Below are positions 24,777 through 33,260 of a stretch of 64,000 nt of DNA, one piece after another. Position 1 is the stretch's first letter, and the number at the start of each line of letters is the position of its first letter. Source of the DNA: CAVPPA01 sp963841325 (GTDB taxonomy: Bacteria > Patescibacteriota > Saccharimonadia > Saccharimonadales > UBA4665); the NCBI GenBank assembly GCA_963841325.1, contig CAWJBZ010000007.1, forward strand, positions 1 through 64,000, written 5' to 3'. The notes below the pieces were generated by a model, which searched no databases, had not been told where the DNA came from, and saw only the letters and a program-made list of their open reading frames with translations. Position numbers and translations under genes: made by a program.

Positions 24777-25354
24777 TACTTACTCTCTTTCTCAAAGGGC
24801 ATACCAAATTTTTCTAACAAGGCCTTGGCATGATCTGTCCCTTTACTATGAATTACAAAAATTACCTGTAAACCGTGACTAATTGCGGTGTCTTCAAAGG
24901 TTAATTCTGGAAAGACTGACTGGTCGCTAATACCAATACTATAATTACCCTGATGATCAAAAGCCCGGCTTTTAACTCCATGAAAATCGCGAAGTCTCGG
25001 AATAACAATATTAATTAACCGGTCCGTAAATTCATACATTCGATCGCCTCTTAGAGTAACTTTTAGACCTATTTTGTTACCTTGACGCAATTTAAAACTT
25101 GCGATAGCTTTCTTGGCTGCAGTTTGAATGGGTTGCTGTCCGGTTATTTTCCTTAGTGTATTGTTGGCGATTTCCATAGCCTTTTTGTCATCTTTAGCTC
25201 TTCCAAGCCCAATATTTAAAACTATTTTTTCTAGCTTTGGAACTTGGTGAATGTTTTTCAGTTTTAACTCTTGTTGTAATGTTTTAGCAATTTCAGTCTG
25301 ATATAGACTGTGCAAACGGCTGCTACTGGTTGGTTGTGCTACAGAAGTGGTCAT
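24776..25354 (-). CDS. rplE: 50S ribosomal protein L5
   Basis: L5 carries 5S rRNA and contacts the P-site tRNA. The 192-aa protein has VPKLEKIVLNIGLG, GQQPIQTAAKKAIASFKLRQG and FPELTFED segments. It overlaps rplX and rpsN by one base each, the tight packing expected for coupled translation. Confidence 0.98.
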   Translation of the reverse strand: MTTSVAQPTSSSRLHSLYQTEIAKTLQQELKLKNIHQVPKLEKIVLNIGLGRAKDDKKAMEIANNTLRKITGQQPIQTAAKKAIASFKLRQGNKIGLKVTLRGDRMYEFTDRLINIVIPRLRDFHGVKSRAFDHQGNYSIGISDQSVFPELTFEDTAISHGLQVIFVIHSKGTDHAKALLEKFGMPFEKESK

Positions 25355-25686
25355 TACTTTATTTCTTTCCCGTTGCTTTTATACAGACGTTGTTTATTGC
25401 CATCGGTAATTTTATGGATAATACGAGTTGGTTTCTTGGTTAGTGGATCCATGATTCCGACCTTACCGACTAACATCGGTTTAGTAATTTCGATAATACC
25501 GCCTTGCGGATGTGCGCGATCAGGTTTAACATGCTTCTTTACAATGTTAATACCCTCAATGGTTACTTTATTCTCCATCGGATGAGTAGAAAGTACTTTA
25601 CCACTTTGGCCCTTGTATTTACCGGTGCGCACTACCACTATGTCGTCTTTTCTAAGCCTAATCTTATACGGTTTTAAGTTTTTCAT
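25354..25686 (-). CDS. rplX: 50S ribosomal protein L24
   Basis: L24 starts 50S assembly. The 110-aa KOW-domain protein has IRLRKDDIVVVRTGKYKGQSGKV and GINIVKKHVKPDRAHPQGGI. It shares one base with rplN upstream and rplE downstream. Confidence 0.98.
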   Translation of the reverse strand: MKNLKPYKIRLRKDDIVVVRTGKYKGQSGKVLSTHPMENKVTIEGINIVKKHVKPDRAHPQGGIIEITKPMLVGKVGIMDPLTKKPTRIIHKITDGNKQRLYKSNGKEIK

Positions 25687-26054
25687 TAAAGCACCTCCGG
25701 TGCTAAACTAATTATTCGATTATATCCAAAATCACGTAATTCTCTAGGAACTGGTCCGAATATTCTTGTACCTCGTGGCAGTTTATCATCTCCGATTAAC
25801 ACTGCAGCATTGTCATCAAATTTTATAGTAGAACCATCACTTCTACGAATCGGATCTTTTGTTCGTACAATCAATGCTTTAACAACTGATTTCTTTTTCA
25901 CATTACCGCTTGGGTTAGCAATTTTAACACTAGCAACGATGATATCCCCTATTCGTGCATAACGACGTCCACTTCCGCCGAGAACACGAATACATAATAT
26001 TTCCCGCGCACCGCTATTATCGCAAACCAATATTCGTGATTCTTGCTGAATCAT
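25686..26054 (-). CDS. rplN: 50S ribosomal protein L14
   Basis: L14 forms part of an intersubunit bridge. The 122-aa protein starts MIQQESRILVCDNSGAREI and has the RYARIGDIIVASVK and FDDNAAVLIGDDKLPRGTRIFGPV motifs. It directly abuts rpsQ. Confidence 0.98.
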   Translation of the reverse strand: MIQQESRILVCDNSGAREILCIRVLGGSGRRYARIGDIIVASVKIANPSGNVKKKSVVKALIVRTKDPIRRSDGSTIKFDDNAAVLIGDDKLPRGTRIFGPVPRELRDFGYNRIISLAPEVL

Positions 26055-26324
26055 TTAAATTATCTCCAAATCACTATCACGTAAATTAGGTTTATCAATA
26101 ATGTGGTCAAGTTTAAATCGCTTACGCGCGCTTAACGGTCTTGTTTCCATAATGGCTACTCGATCACCAACTTGAGCGGCATTTTTTTCGTCATGAACCA
26201 TAAATTTTCGGCTAACAATAAATTGCTTATGATAAAGCGGGTGTGTTTTACGTCTGGATACAGTTACCACAATTGATTTTTTACCAGAAATTGAAGATAC
26301 AACTCCATTTATCAGATTCGCCAT
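26055..26324 (-). CDS. rpsQ: 30S ribosomal protein S17
   Basis: S17 binds the 5' domain of 16S rRNA. The 89-aa OB-fold protein has KKSIVVTVSRRKTHPLYHKQF and AQVGDRVAIMETRPLSARKRF. It overlaps rpmC by one base. Confidence 0.98.
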   Translation of the reverse strand: MANLINGVVSSISGKKSIVVTVSRRKTHPLYHKQFIVSRKFMVHDEKNAAQVGDRVAIMETRPLSARKRFKLDHIIDKPNLRDSDLEII

Positions 26325-26524
26325 TAGATATTCTCCTTGGTGAGTTGTTCGCTCAGTACTGTCAACATACGTGCTAAATCTTTACGTTTATTACGGATTA
26401 TACGTACATTTTGAACTTCACCGGTACTTAAACGACGCTTAAGCTCGGCAATTTCCTCGCGCAGTTTAGTGCTTTCGCTGGCTAGATCCGCAGTAGTTAA
26501 TTTTCTTACCTCAGCTACTTTCAT
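26324..26524 (-). CDS. rpmC: 50S ribosomal protein L29
   Basis: L29 sits at the tunnel exit and helps dock SRP and trigger factor. The 66-aa helical protein starts MKVAEVRKLTTADLA and has ELKRRLSTGEVQNVRIIRNKRKDLARM. I set the start at ATG 26524 because AGGAGG lies 6 nt upstream; the longer GTG reading would include that ribosome-binding site and overlap rplP. Confidence 0.96.
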   Translation of the reverse strand: MKVAEVRKLTTADLASESTKLREEIAELKRRLSTGEVQNVRIIRNKRKDLARMLTVLSEQLTKENI

Positions 26525-26525
26525 C

Positions 26526-26939
26526 TTAGACCTCCTCACGAATCAAAAACTTAGTTTTAACGGGTAATTTATTGCCTGCCAAACGCATTGCTTCACGAGC
26601 CACATCTTCAGTAACGCCTTGCATCTCGAATAAAATTGTTCCAGTTCGTACTTTAGCGACAAAGAATTCTGGGCTACCCTTACCGCTACCCATTTTCACA
26701 TCAAGTGGCTTTCGGGTAACAGGAATATGCGGGAAAATACGGATCCATATTTTACCACCACGTTGAATATATCGAGTCATAGCCTGACGGGCAGCTTCAA
26801 TTTGGCGAGAAGATATCCGTTGATTGCCTTGAGATTGCAGTCCGTAATCGCCAAATGCGATAAAGTTTCCACTAGTGGCAACACCATTGATTTTCCCTTT
26901 ACGGACTTTTCTAAATTTAGTTCTACTTGGAAGTAACAT
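26526..26939 (-). CDS. rplP: 50S ribosomal protein L16
   Basis: L16 lies by the A-site tRNA elbow. The 137-aa protein has RTKFRKVRKGKINGVATSG, RWI-type segment GKIWIRIFPHIPVTRKPLDVKMG and GSPEFFVAKVRTGTILFEM. It is 1 nt after rpsC and is followed almost immediately by rpmC. Confidence 0.98.
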   Translation of the reverse strand: MLLPSRTKFRKVRKGKINGVATSGNFIAFGDYGLQSQGNQRISSRQIEAARQAMTRYIQRGGKIWIRIFPHIPVTRKPLDVKMGSGKGSPEFFVAKVRTGTILFEMQGVTEDVAREAMRLAGNKLPVKTKFLIREEV

Positions 26940-26940
26940 A

Positions 26941-27570
26941 TTAAATAACCTCGCCCTTATAAATCCAGACTTTTACGCCGATCGATCCGGCTGGGGTTTG
27001 AGCATGAACTAACGCATAGTCAATATCAGCGCGTAGTGTATGTAACGGTACCGATCCGGCAACTTCTTTTTCCCGTCGAGACATTTCGGCTCCACCTAAA
27101 CGACCGCCGACTTGTACGCGAACACCTTTAGCGCCGGCACGCATACTTTCAGCCACTGCCGATTTCATGGCCCGACGAAAACTCATTCTTCTTTCTAATT
27201 GATGAGCAATATTTTCAGCAACTAATTTAGCATATAACTCCGGTTTTTTAACTTCTTCAATGTCAACTCTTACCGGAATCCGATAAATTTTTTCGATCGC
27301 ATCTTTAAGCTCCTGAGCACCAGTTCCACCTCTACCAATAACCACGCCGGCTTTTGCTGTGCTAATAGTAACCGTCACCAAATTTGCTGTTCGCGTAATC
27401 TCCACTCTATTAATGGCTGCCCGGGATCCTAATTTTTTAATAATTAATTGACGCACCGTTAAGTCATCTTTAAGATATTTGGCATAATTTCGTTTATCAA
27501 CAAACCATTTACTACGCCAATCTTTACTGACCTGAAGACGCATGGATATAGGATTAACTTTTTGCCCCAT
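26941..27570 (-). CDS. rpsC: 30S ribosomal protein S3
   Basis: S3 forms part of the mRNA entry channel. The 209-aa protein has a KH domain with VVIGRGGTGAQELKD (GxxG loop) and the C-terminal domain RRMSFRRAMKSAVAESMRAGAKGVRVQVGGRLGGAEMSRRE-type motif. It is a little shorter than the E. coli protein. It shares one base with rplV. Confidence 0.98.
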   Translation of the reverse strand: MGQKVNPISMRLQVSKDWRSKWFVDKRNYAKYLKDDLTVRQLIIKKLGSRAAINRVEITRTANLVTVTISTAKAGVVIGRGGTGAQELKDAIEKIYRIPVRVDIEEVKKPELYAKLVAENIAHQLERRMSFRRAMKSAVAESMRAGAKGVRVQVGGRLGGAEMSRREKEVAGSVPLHTLRADIDYALVHAQTPAGSIGVKVWIYKGEVI

Positions 27571-27950
27571 TATTTTGTATCCTTTTTAGCAACCTTTGCT
27601 GGCTGTTTAACAACTCTTATTTCACCATCAACTACTACTCGTAAATAAGATGTTTTCCGTTGAAAAGGATGTGCCTGTCCGTGAGAAACGGCTCGATAAC
27701 GTTTTAATCTTAATCCTGGAGTTACAGTAATTTCGGTAATTTGTAATGATTCCGGTTTCAAATTATGGTTATGATCAGCATTAGCTATCGCACTAACCAC
27801 TACCTTACGAACCGCCCTAGCGCTGCTTCGTGGGGTGTGGTCTAGAATAACTAGTGCGTCATTAGCCGTACGACCACGAATTAGAGAAGCTACAACGCTA
27901 ACCTTGCGTGGACTATGTGGTAAACTTTTAGCTATTGCTTGAACGCTCAT
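27570..27950 (-). CDS. rplV: 50S ribosomal protein L22
   Basis: L22 lines the exit tunnel with its long loop. The 126-aa protein has HSPRKVSVVASLIRGRTANDAL, the tip region and PFQRKTSYLRVVV. The Lys-rich C-terminus is slightly extended. It overlaps rpsS by 4 nt. Confidence 0.97.
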   Translation of the reverse strand: MSVQAIAKSLPHSPRKVSVVASLIRGRTANDALVILDHTPRSSARAVRKVVVSAIANADHNHNLKPESLQITEITVTPGLRLKRYRAVSHGQAHPFQRKTSYLRVVVDGEIRVVKQPAKVAKKDTK

Positions 27951-28237
27951 GATGTACTCTTTTCCTCGATTTCTCTAGCAAGTCGACCCCCGTGAGCTCG
28001 GAATTTTCTGGTAGGTGAAAATTCCCCGAGCTTGTGGCCAACCATATTTTCGGTTATAAAAACCGGCACATGAACTTTACCGTTATGAACAGCAATAGTA
28101 TGTCCAACGAATTCAGGACTTACCGAACTAGCTCTAGCCCAAGTTTTTATAATAGTGCGGTCATTGGCTTTAAGAGCAGAAATTTTTTTAGCTAATTTAA
28201 AGTCGACATATGGTCCTTTTTTCAGTGAACGGCTCAT
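27947..28237 (-). CDS. rpsS: 30S ribosomal protein S19
   Basis: S19 is a 30S head protein near the A site. The 96-aa protein starts MSRSLKKGPYVDFKLAKKI and contains FVGHTIAVHNGKVHVPVFITENMVGHKLGEFSPTRKF-type sequence, the family signature. It follows rplB by 13 nt and overlaps rplV by 4 nt. Confidence 0.98.
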   Translation of the reverse strand: MSRSLKKGPYVDFKLAKKISALKANDRTIIKTWARASSVSPEFVGHTIAVHNGKVHVPVFITENMVGHKLGEFSPTRKFRAHGGRLAREIEEKSTS

Positions 28238-28250
28238 GATGTTCTACCTC

Positions 28251-29087
28251 TTATTTCCTTTTAGCCACATGCCGGCTTCTTACGATAAATTGCGTTGTAC
28301 TCTTACTCCGTCTGGTTTTGTATCCTAATGTTTTTTGGCCCCATGGTGTACGTGGCGCTTTAGCCATTCGATGTCTTCCACCGTCACCACCTCCATGCGG
28401 GTGATCAACGGCATTCATTACTACACCCCTAACGCTTGGCCGAATTCCCATATGACGTCTTCTACCGGCATTACCTAATTGAATGTTTTTATGCTGATCA
28501 TTGCCAATACTACCGATGCTGGCTGTACAGTTTAAATTAAACAGACGGACTTCTCCGCTAGGTAAACGAACTTGGGCGTTTTTACCTTCTTTAGACATTA
28601 ATTGAGCACCATTCCCGGCACCCCTTACTACTTGTGCACCCTTACCCGGAAATAATTCAATAGCGTGAATAATACTACCGACAGGAATATTTTTTATAGG
28701 TAACCGATTACCGATTTCGATAGTTGCATCTTCTCCGCTTTTAAGTTTCTGACCAACCTTCATGCCATTGGCAGCTAGAATATAATGATATGTTCCGTTA
28801 TCTTCTTTAATGCGAGCGATTCTAGCACTGCGGTTTGGATCGTATTCAATTTGCTCAATTATAGCTGTAGTGCCATTCGCTAATCGAAAATTAACAGTAC
28901 GGTAAAACTGGCGAGCACCACCACCCTGGTGACGTGTGGTGATTCGTCCTTGGTTATTACGCCCACTGCCTCGTCTTTTAGGCATTAATAATGCCCTTAG
29001 AGGTTTCTTGGCGGTAATATCATCGAGGTTTTGGGTTGTCATACCGCGGCGAGCAGGTGTAGTCGGATTATAAGTATAGATAGCCAT
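28251..29087 (-). CDS. rplB: 50S ribosomal protein L2
   Basis: L2 is needed for subunit joining and supports the peptidyl-transferase centre. The 278-aa protein has GRNNQGRITTRHQGGGARQFYR, an OB/SH3 core, and the C-terminal signature VMNAVDHPHGGGDGGRHR with the conserved His. It overlaps rplW by one base. Confidence 0.98.
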   Translation of the reverse strand: MAIYTYNPTTPARRGMTTQNLDDITAKKPLRALLMPKRRGSGRNNQGRITTRHQGGGARQFYRTVNFRLANGTTAIIEQIEYDPNRSARIARIKEDNGTYHYILAANGMKVGQKLKSGEDATIEIGNRLPIKNIPVGSIIHAIELFPGKGAQVVRGAGNGAQLMSKEGKNAQVRLPSGEVRLFNLNCTASIGSIGNDQHKNIQLGNAGRRRHMGIRPSVRGVVMNAVDHPHGGGDGGRHRMAKAPRTPWGQKTLGYKTRRSKSTTQFIVRSRHVAKRK

Positions 29088-29533
29088 TACGTTTTATCCT
29101 CTTTCTTACCAAGAAGTCCAATAACACGGCGAGCAGGTTTAGTCGATTTCTTTTCTTTATCAGCTTGCTTTTCAATTGCCTTGTCTATCTGTTGCTGAGC
29201 TGCTTGTTCTTTTTCTTCGGCTTCTTCAACAGCAGCAAAAACCGGTAAACTAAAACCCTTTGCCAGTTTAACGTAAGCTTTACGGATACTGCTACGTGAT
29301 CCCATAACGTTTGATCGACGTTTTCCGGTGATTGATATGGTCCGTTTTGCTTTTCCTTTAATATTAGTGATATTGACTGATTCAACAGTCACATCAAATT
29401 GTTCATGAACCGTTTTAGCTATTACCTGTTTATTGATATTTTTAGGAATATCAAAAACATAAACTCGGTCACGTTGAGCAAGAGCATAAGTTTGTTCACT
29501 TAATCTTGGTTTAATAAATAATGTTTTACTCAT
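29087..29533 (-). CDS. rplW: 50S ribosomal protein L23 with charged C-terminal extension
   Basis: L23 is the trigger-factor and SRP dock at the tunnel exit. The first ~100 residues are the L23 fold (PRLSEQTYALAQRDRVYVFDI, VNITNIKGKAKR). The remaining ~48 residues are a Glu/Lys/Gln-rich tail not found in typical ~95-aa L23. It overlaps rplD by 8 nt. The tail lies close to where trigger factor binds, but any role is inference. Confidence 0.95.
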   Translation of the reverse strand: MSKTLFIKPRLSEQTYALAQRDRVYVFDIPKNINKQVIAKTVHEQFDVTVESVNITNIKGKAKRTISITGKRRSNVMGSRSSIRKAYVKLAKGFSLPVFAAVEEAEEKEQAAQQQIDKAIEKQADKEKKSTKPARRVIGLLGKKEDKT

Positions 29534-30182
29534 GTTCGACCTCTTTTGGTTTAATAACCAATCGTTCAGTAACCAAAGTTAGGGCTTTTTGTGACATAAC
29601 TATGACATCAGCATTTAACGTATCATAAACATTCAAATAATTAGCTTGTACGACTTTTAAGTTAGCAATATTATTGGTAGCCTGTTTTACTAGTTGATCT
29701 TTAAGACTAACAACTAATAAGATTCGGCCGTGAGAATCTATTTTTTGTAATAATTTTACGGTTTTTGCTACCTTTCCTTCTTTACACTCAAATGTTTCAA
29801 TAACCCTGATTTTTCCTTCTTGAGCCATAAGGCTTAAAGCTTGCCTAACGGCTAATTTTTTTGCTTTAGAGTTTAACTGTTTAGAGTAGCTTTCTAAACC
29901 AGTAGGGCCAAATGCTATACCACCGCCACGCCAGATTGGATTTCGAGTTGAGCCAAAACGTGCTCGTCCGGTACCCTTTTGGCGCCATGGCTTACGACCA
30001 CCACCCCTAACATCACCACGATTTTTAGTTATAGCCAAGTGTTGACGGCCATTAGCTAAATAAGCCAGATAAGCACTACGCAATAAATCATGATTAGTTG
30101 GTATAACTTTAAAAACACTTTCTTCTAGTTTGGTGCTAGTAGGTGCTTTAGTTCCGGTTTTGGTAAACGTTGGAGCAGTCAT
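29526..30182 (-). CDS. rplD: 50S ribosomal protein L4
   Basis: L4 reaches into the exit tunnel and, in gamma-proteobacteria, represses the S10 operon by binding its leader. The 218-aa protein has DVRGGGRKPWRQKGTGRARFGSTRNPIWRGGG-type sequence, the tunnel loop. Its start overlaps rplC by one base. A structured leader before rplC is a possible target for it. Confidence 0.98.
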   Translation of the reverse strand: MTAPTFTKTGTKAPTSTKLEESVFKVIPTNHDLLRSAYLAYLANGRQHLAITKNRGDVRGGGRKPWRQKGTGRARFGSTRNPIWRGGGIAFGPTGLESYSKQLNSKAKKLAVRQALSLMAQEGKIRVIETFECKEGKVAKTVKLLQKIDSHGRILLVVSLKDQLVKQATNNIANLKVVQANYLNVYDTLNADVIVMSQKALTLVTERLVIKPKEVEHE

Positions 30183-30799
30183 TAATGAACTCCTTTGATC
30201 AGTACTATGCCGCGTCTTGGACCCGGTACGGCACCAGCTAAGCCGATCATATTGTGTACGGGGTCAATTAGAACAACTTTCAGATTTTTTACAGTCACTC
30301 GCTCATGTCCCATACGGCCAGACATTTTTTTACCTTTAAATATCTTTTGCGGATACATTGACCCGATTGAACCAACACGACGGTAACTCTCACCACCGTG
30401 TGTTTTACGACCTCGATGGAAATTATGACGCTTGATGGTTCCAGCCCAACCTTTGCCTTTACTAATACCAATGGCATCAACTTTATCACCTATTGAAAAG
30501 ACCTCGAGGTTTATTTTTTCTCCAACCTTGAGGTCTTCAGTCACTTCTGGTGTACGAAATTCACGCATAATCTTAGTAATTATTCCAGCTGTCTTAAGAT
30601 GGCCTGCTTGTGATTTGGCTATTGTTTTAGATCTTGCTTCTTCGAAACCTAGTTGAACAGCAATATAACCGTCCGGATCGTTAGTTTTAATTTGAGTGAC
30701 CGTATTTGGGCTAGCCGAAAGTAAGGTAATAGCTGCTACGCTACCATCTTTTGCAATAGTGCTGGTCATGCCGACTTTTCTTGTAATTATAGCTTTCAT
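30182..30799 (-). CDS. rplC: 50S ribosomal protein L3
   Basis: L3 starts 50S assembly and reaches to the peptidyl-transferase centre. The 205-aa protein starts MKAIITRKVGMTSTIAKDG and has KGWAGTIKRHNFHRGRKTHGGESYRRVGSIG-type sequence. It is first in a minus-strand ribosomal run and is preceded by a 310-nt non-coding leader with strong secondary structure, which separates it from the small membrane protein and rpsJ. Confidence 0.98.
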   Translation of the reverse strand: MKAIITRKVGMTSTIAKDGSVAAITLLSASPNTVTQIKTNDPDGYIAVQLGFEEARSKTIAKSQAGHLKTAGIITKIMREFRTPEVTEDLKVGEKINLEVFSIGDKVDAIGISKGKGWAGTIKRHNFHRGRKTHGGESYRRVGSIGSMYPQKIFKGKKMSGRMGHERVTVKNLKVVLIDPVHNMIGLAGAVPGPRRGIVLIKGVH

Positions 30800-31109
30800 A
30801 TTTAGCTCTTAGAACTACGAATCTAACTCTCGCAAATATCGAAACTTACGACTAAGCGCAGTCTCAACGAAGCGTTTTATTTATCTGTAAGAAAACGCTT
30901 TTTAAATATTGCTAGATGTACGAATTCGGTACTCGATCTTAATAAACCTGGCTGTGTGCGGTTTCCATATCTTATAGGTATGGACCTTCAAGTACACACC
31001 AAGCATAGCTGTTCGAAATACTCAACAAGAGTAACATGTTGCCGTAACTTCTGTCAATGTGTTGAAAATAATACTTCAATTATTTGATTTAATTAGTCAG
31101 AATTTTAAT
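30800..31109 (-). promoter_or_regulatory. Structured 5' leader of the rplC operon
   Basis: This 310-nt gap has no gene. A TTGACA (31052-31057) is followed at 18-nt spacing by TACTCT with an upstream TG (extended -10), a plausible promoter starting near 31021. Just downstream is a long hairpin (30947-31003): outer stem CTTGG-TGTGT with ACACA-g-CCAGG, a 7/2 internal loop, then GGT/ACC and CCATA/TATGG. A second stem, AAGCGTTTT/AAAACGCTT, lies at 30870-30900, and GACT/AGTC-type folds are nearer rplC. It is a candidate ribosomal-protein leader. Confidence 0.55.
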
Positions 31110-31418
31110 TTAATAAGTAATGTAAAGACCCGCCTGAGTCCAAAAACCAATAAACATAGCTACCAATAAGATGGCATATTCTATCTTACGATCAATTTTA
31201 AAATGATCATGCATTGCAAAAATTAGTCCAACTATTAACCCAAACGGTATGGGGATATTTATAGTACCGGCCGGATTGGCAATGCGAATCCAAAGTGCTC
31301 CGATAATCAGATACATCACCAGTTTAAGGACATAAACACTGTCTAGTTCTGGTTGACGGGTGTTCTTTTTAGCTGTTTTTTTACGACGTAATAGGGACTT
31401 TTGTTTTAGATAAACCAT
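31110..31418 (-). CDS. Small membrane protein of unknown function, 102 aa
   Basis: The protein has a basic N-terminus (LKQKSLLRRKKTAKKN) and three hydrophobic segments at about residues 30-46, 53-69 and 80-100. I do not recognise a family. It lies on the same strand between rpsJ and rplC, breaking the usual rpsJ-rplC junction of the S10 operon. Its position suggests expression with ribosomal genes; a role in membrane-bound translation or secretion is possible but only inference. Confidence 0.75.
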   Translation of the reverse strand: MVYLKQKSLLRRKKTAKKNTRQPELDSVYVLKLVMYLIIGALWIRIANPAGTINIPIPFGLIVGLIFAMHDHFKIDRKIEYAILLVAMFIGFWTQAGLYITY

Positions 31419-31537
31419 TATGGTTATTAAAGCTTAGCTTAAGATAAATTGCAATCATATAAGACGATTACAGATCATCTAGTACATTTAACCTAAGAAG
31501 TGAGGTATTCTTGATAGGAAATCCAAATTAACTTTGG

Positions 31538-31864
31538 TTACATTTTAATTTCAACGTCACAGCCGGCAGGAAGACTTAAATTCATAAGCGAATCTATGGT
31601 TTTTGGCGTTGGCTCAAATACATCTATTAACCGTTTATGTATACGCATTTCAAATTGTTCGCGGCTTTTCTTGTAAACGTGCGGACTTTTGATAACGGTA
31701 AAAGTACTGGTTCTTGTCGGCAGTGGAATTGGCCCTGCTAAAGATGCGCCAGTACGTAGTGCGGTATCAATGATTTGCTTAGCTGCCTGATCAATTACTT
31801 TATGATCATAGGCTTTTAATCTAATACGAATCCGTTGTTTCGTATCGGTTTTTGAATCTGCCAT
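31538..31864 (-). CDS. rpsJ: 30S ribosomal protein S10 (NusE)
   Basis: S10 is a 30S head protein and also the NusE transcription antitermination factor that meets NusG. The 108-aa protein has RIRIRLKAYDHKVIDQAAKQI, GPIPLPTRTSTFTVIKSPHVYKKSREQFE-type sequence and a C-terminus ending DVEIKM. I used ATG 31864, which has AAGGAG about 7 nt upstream; the track-length reading adds seven codons before that ribosome-binding site. Confidence 0.97.
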   Translation of the reverse strand: MADSKTDTKQRIRIRLKAYDHKVIDQAAKQIIDTALRTGASLAGPIPLPTRTSTFTVIKSPHVYKKSREQFEMRIHKRLIDVFEPTPKTIDSLMNLSLPAGCDVEIKM

Positions 31865-31947
31865 GATTTTTCTCCTTAAGTACAATGCTGTAATCTTGTT
31901 CGAGAGTGATTACCGACAAGTTCTCAGCATGATAGTTTTTAGATTAT

Positions 31948-33132
31948 TTATTTTATTATTTTAGTAACTACACCGGCGCCTACTGTTCGTCCGCCCTCAC
32001 GTATAGCAAACCGTAAACCTTGGTCCATTGCAATAGGTGCCAGCAATTTAACACTAAACGTAACGGTATCGCCCGGCATGATCATTTCTTTATCGGCTGG
32101 CAACTCAACTTCACCCGTTACATCAGTTGTACGGAAGTAAAATTGGGGCTTGTATCCCTTAAAGAATGGGGTATGTCGACCACCTTCTTCTTTCGTTAGA
32201 ACATAGACTTCGCTATCAAATTCGGTGTGCGGGGTAATTGATCCTGGTTTAGCTAATACTTGTCCTCGTTCAATATCAGTTCGTTCGATGCCTCGCAGTA
32301 ATACTCCCGCATTATCACCAGCTTGACCTTGGTCTAGACTCTTTTTAAAAGCCTCAATACCAGTTACTACCGATTTTTTAGTTGGGTGAATACCAACAAT
32401 TTCAACATCGTCATTTATTTTAACCACACCCTGTTCAATCCGGCCGGTGGCCACTGTACCACGTCCTTTAATAGAGAAGACGTCTTCAATCGGCATAAGG
32501 AATGGTTTATCTAAATCACGCTTAGGCTCTGGAATGTAATCATCCATGGCTTTTATGAGTTCCATAACTGAATCTTCGTTAGCGGTATCGCCTTCTAAGG
32601 CTTTAGTAGCTGAGCCTCGAATTATCGGACAATCTCGATCAAATTCATATTTAGCTAATAAATCGCGGATTTCTTCCTCAACTAAATCAACTAATTCTGG
32701 ATCAGCTAAGTCCATTTTGTTCATATAAACCAGAATTTTTGGTACGCCAACCTGACGAGCTAACAAAACATGTTCCCGTGTTTGCGGCATTGGGCCATCA
32801 GCCGCAGAAACCACTAAAATAGCACCATCAATTTGGGCAGCACCAGTTATCATGTTTTTAACATAATCTGCATGACCCGGCATATCAACATGTGCGTAAT
32901 GGCGTTTTTCGCTTTCATATTCTTGGTGAGAAGTAGCGATTGTAATACCTCTCGCTTTTTCTTCCGGTGCATTATCGATCTGGTCATAAGTAACTGGCTT
33001 ATTCACTGAATTTGGTAATCGTTTAGCTAGAACATGGGTAATAGCGGCTGTTAGTGTAGTCTTACCGTGGTCGACGTGGCCCATAGTACCTACATTGACG
33101 TGCGGTTTGCTGCGGTCAAATTTTTCTGCCAT
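31948..33132 (-). CDS. tuf: Elongation factor Tu
   Basis: EF-Tu delivers aminoacyl-tRNA to the ribosome. The 394-aa protein has G1 GHVDHGKT, G3 DMPGHADY, G4 NKMD, domain 2 with FSIKGRGTVATGRIE and domain 3 ending GGRTVGAGVVTKI. An AAGGAG box lies 10 nt before the ATG. It is separated from fusA by 128 nt holding its own likely promoter, and rpsJ follows. Confidence 0.99.
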   Translation of the reverse strand: MAEKFDRSKPHVNVGTMGHVDHGKTTLTAAITHVLAKRLPNSVNKPVTYDQIDNAPEEKARGITIATSHQEYESEKRHYAHVDMPGHADYVKNMITGAAQIDGAILVVSAADGPMPQTREHVLLARQVGVPKILVYMNKMDLADPELVDLVEEEIRDLLAKYEFDRDCPIIRGSATKALEGDTANEDSVMELIKAMDDYIPEPKRDLDKPFLMPIEDVFSIKGRGTVATGRIEQGVVKINDDVEIVGIHPTKKSVVTGIEAFKKSLDQGQAGDNAGVLLRGIERTDIERGQVLAKPGSITPHTEFDSEVYVLTKEEGGRHTPFFKGYKPQFYFRTTDVTGEVELPADKEMIMPGDTVTFSVKLLAPIAMDQGLRFAIREGGRTVGAGVVTKIIK

Positions 33133-33198
33133 AAAATGGTATCTCCTTATTTAGGTTTATGCTAATTTAGTTCAAATCGTGAGGGAAGACACCCACAC

Positions 33199-33226
33199 AT
33201 AATAACAGCGGTTAGTGTACAGTAAA
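33199..33226 (-). promoter_or_regulatory. Probable tuf promoter
   Basis: On the minus strand TTTACT (33221-33226) is followed by a 16-nt spacer and TATTAT (33199-33204), which carries an upstream TG (extended -10, TGTTATTAT). The predicted start is near 33192, about 60 nt before the tuf start codon. Confidence 0.45.
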
Positions 33227-33260
33227 TCATGTTCCGTGTAAAGATGTTATGGTTTACTTT

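Noticed and set aside
30870..30900. AAGCGTTTT/AAAACGCTT hairpin followed by T-run on the plus strand
   Set aside because: It looks like an intrinsic terminator only on the plus strand, where no gene lies upstream. I treat it as part of the minus-strand rplC leader.
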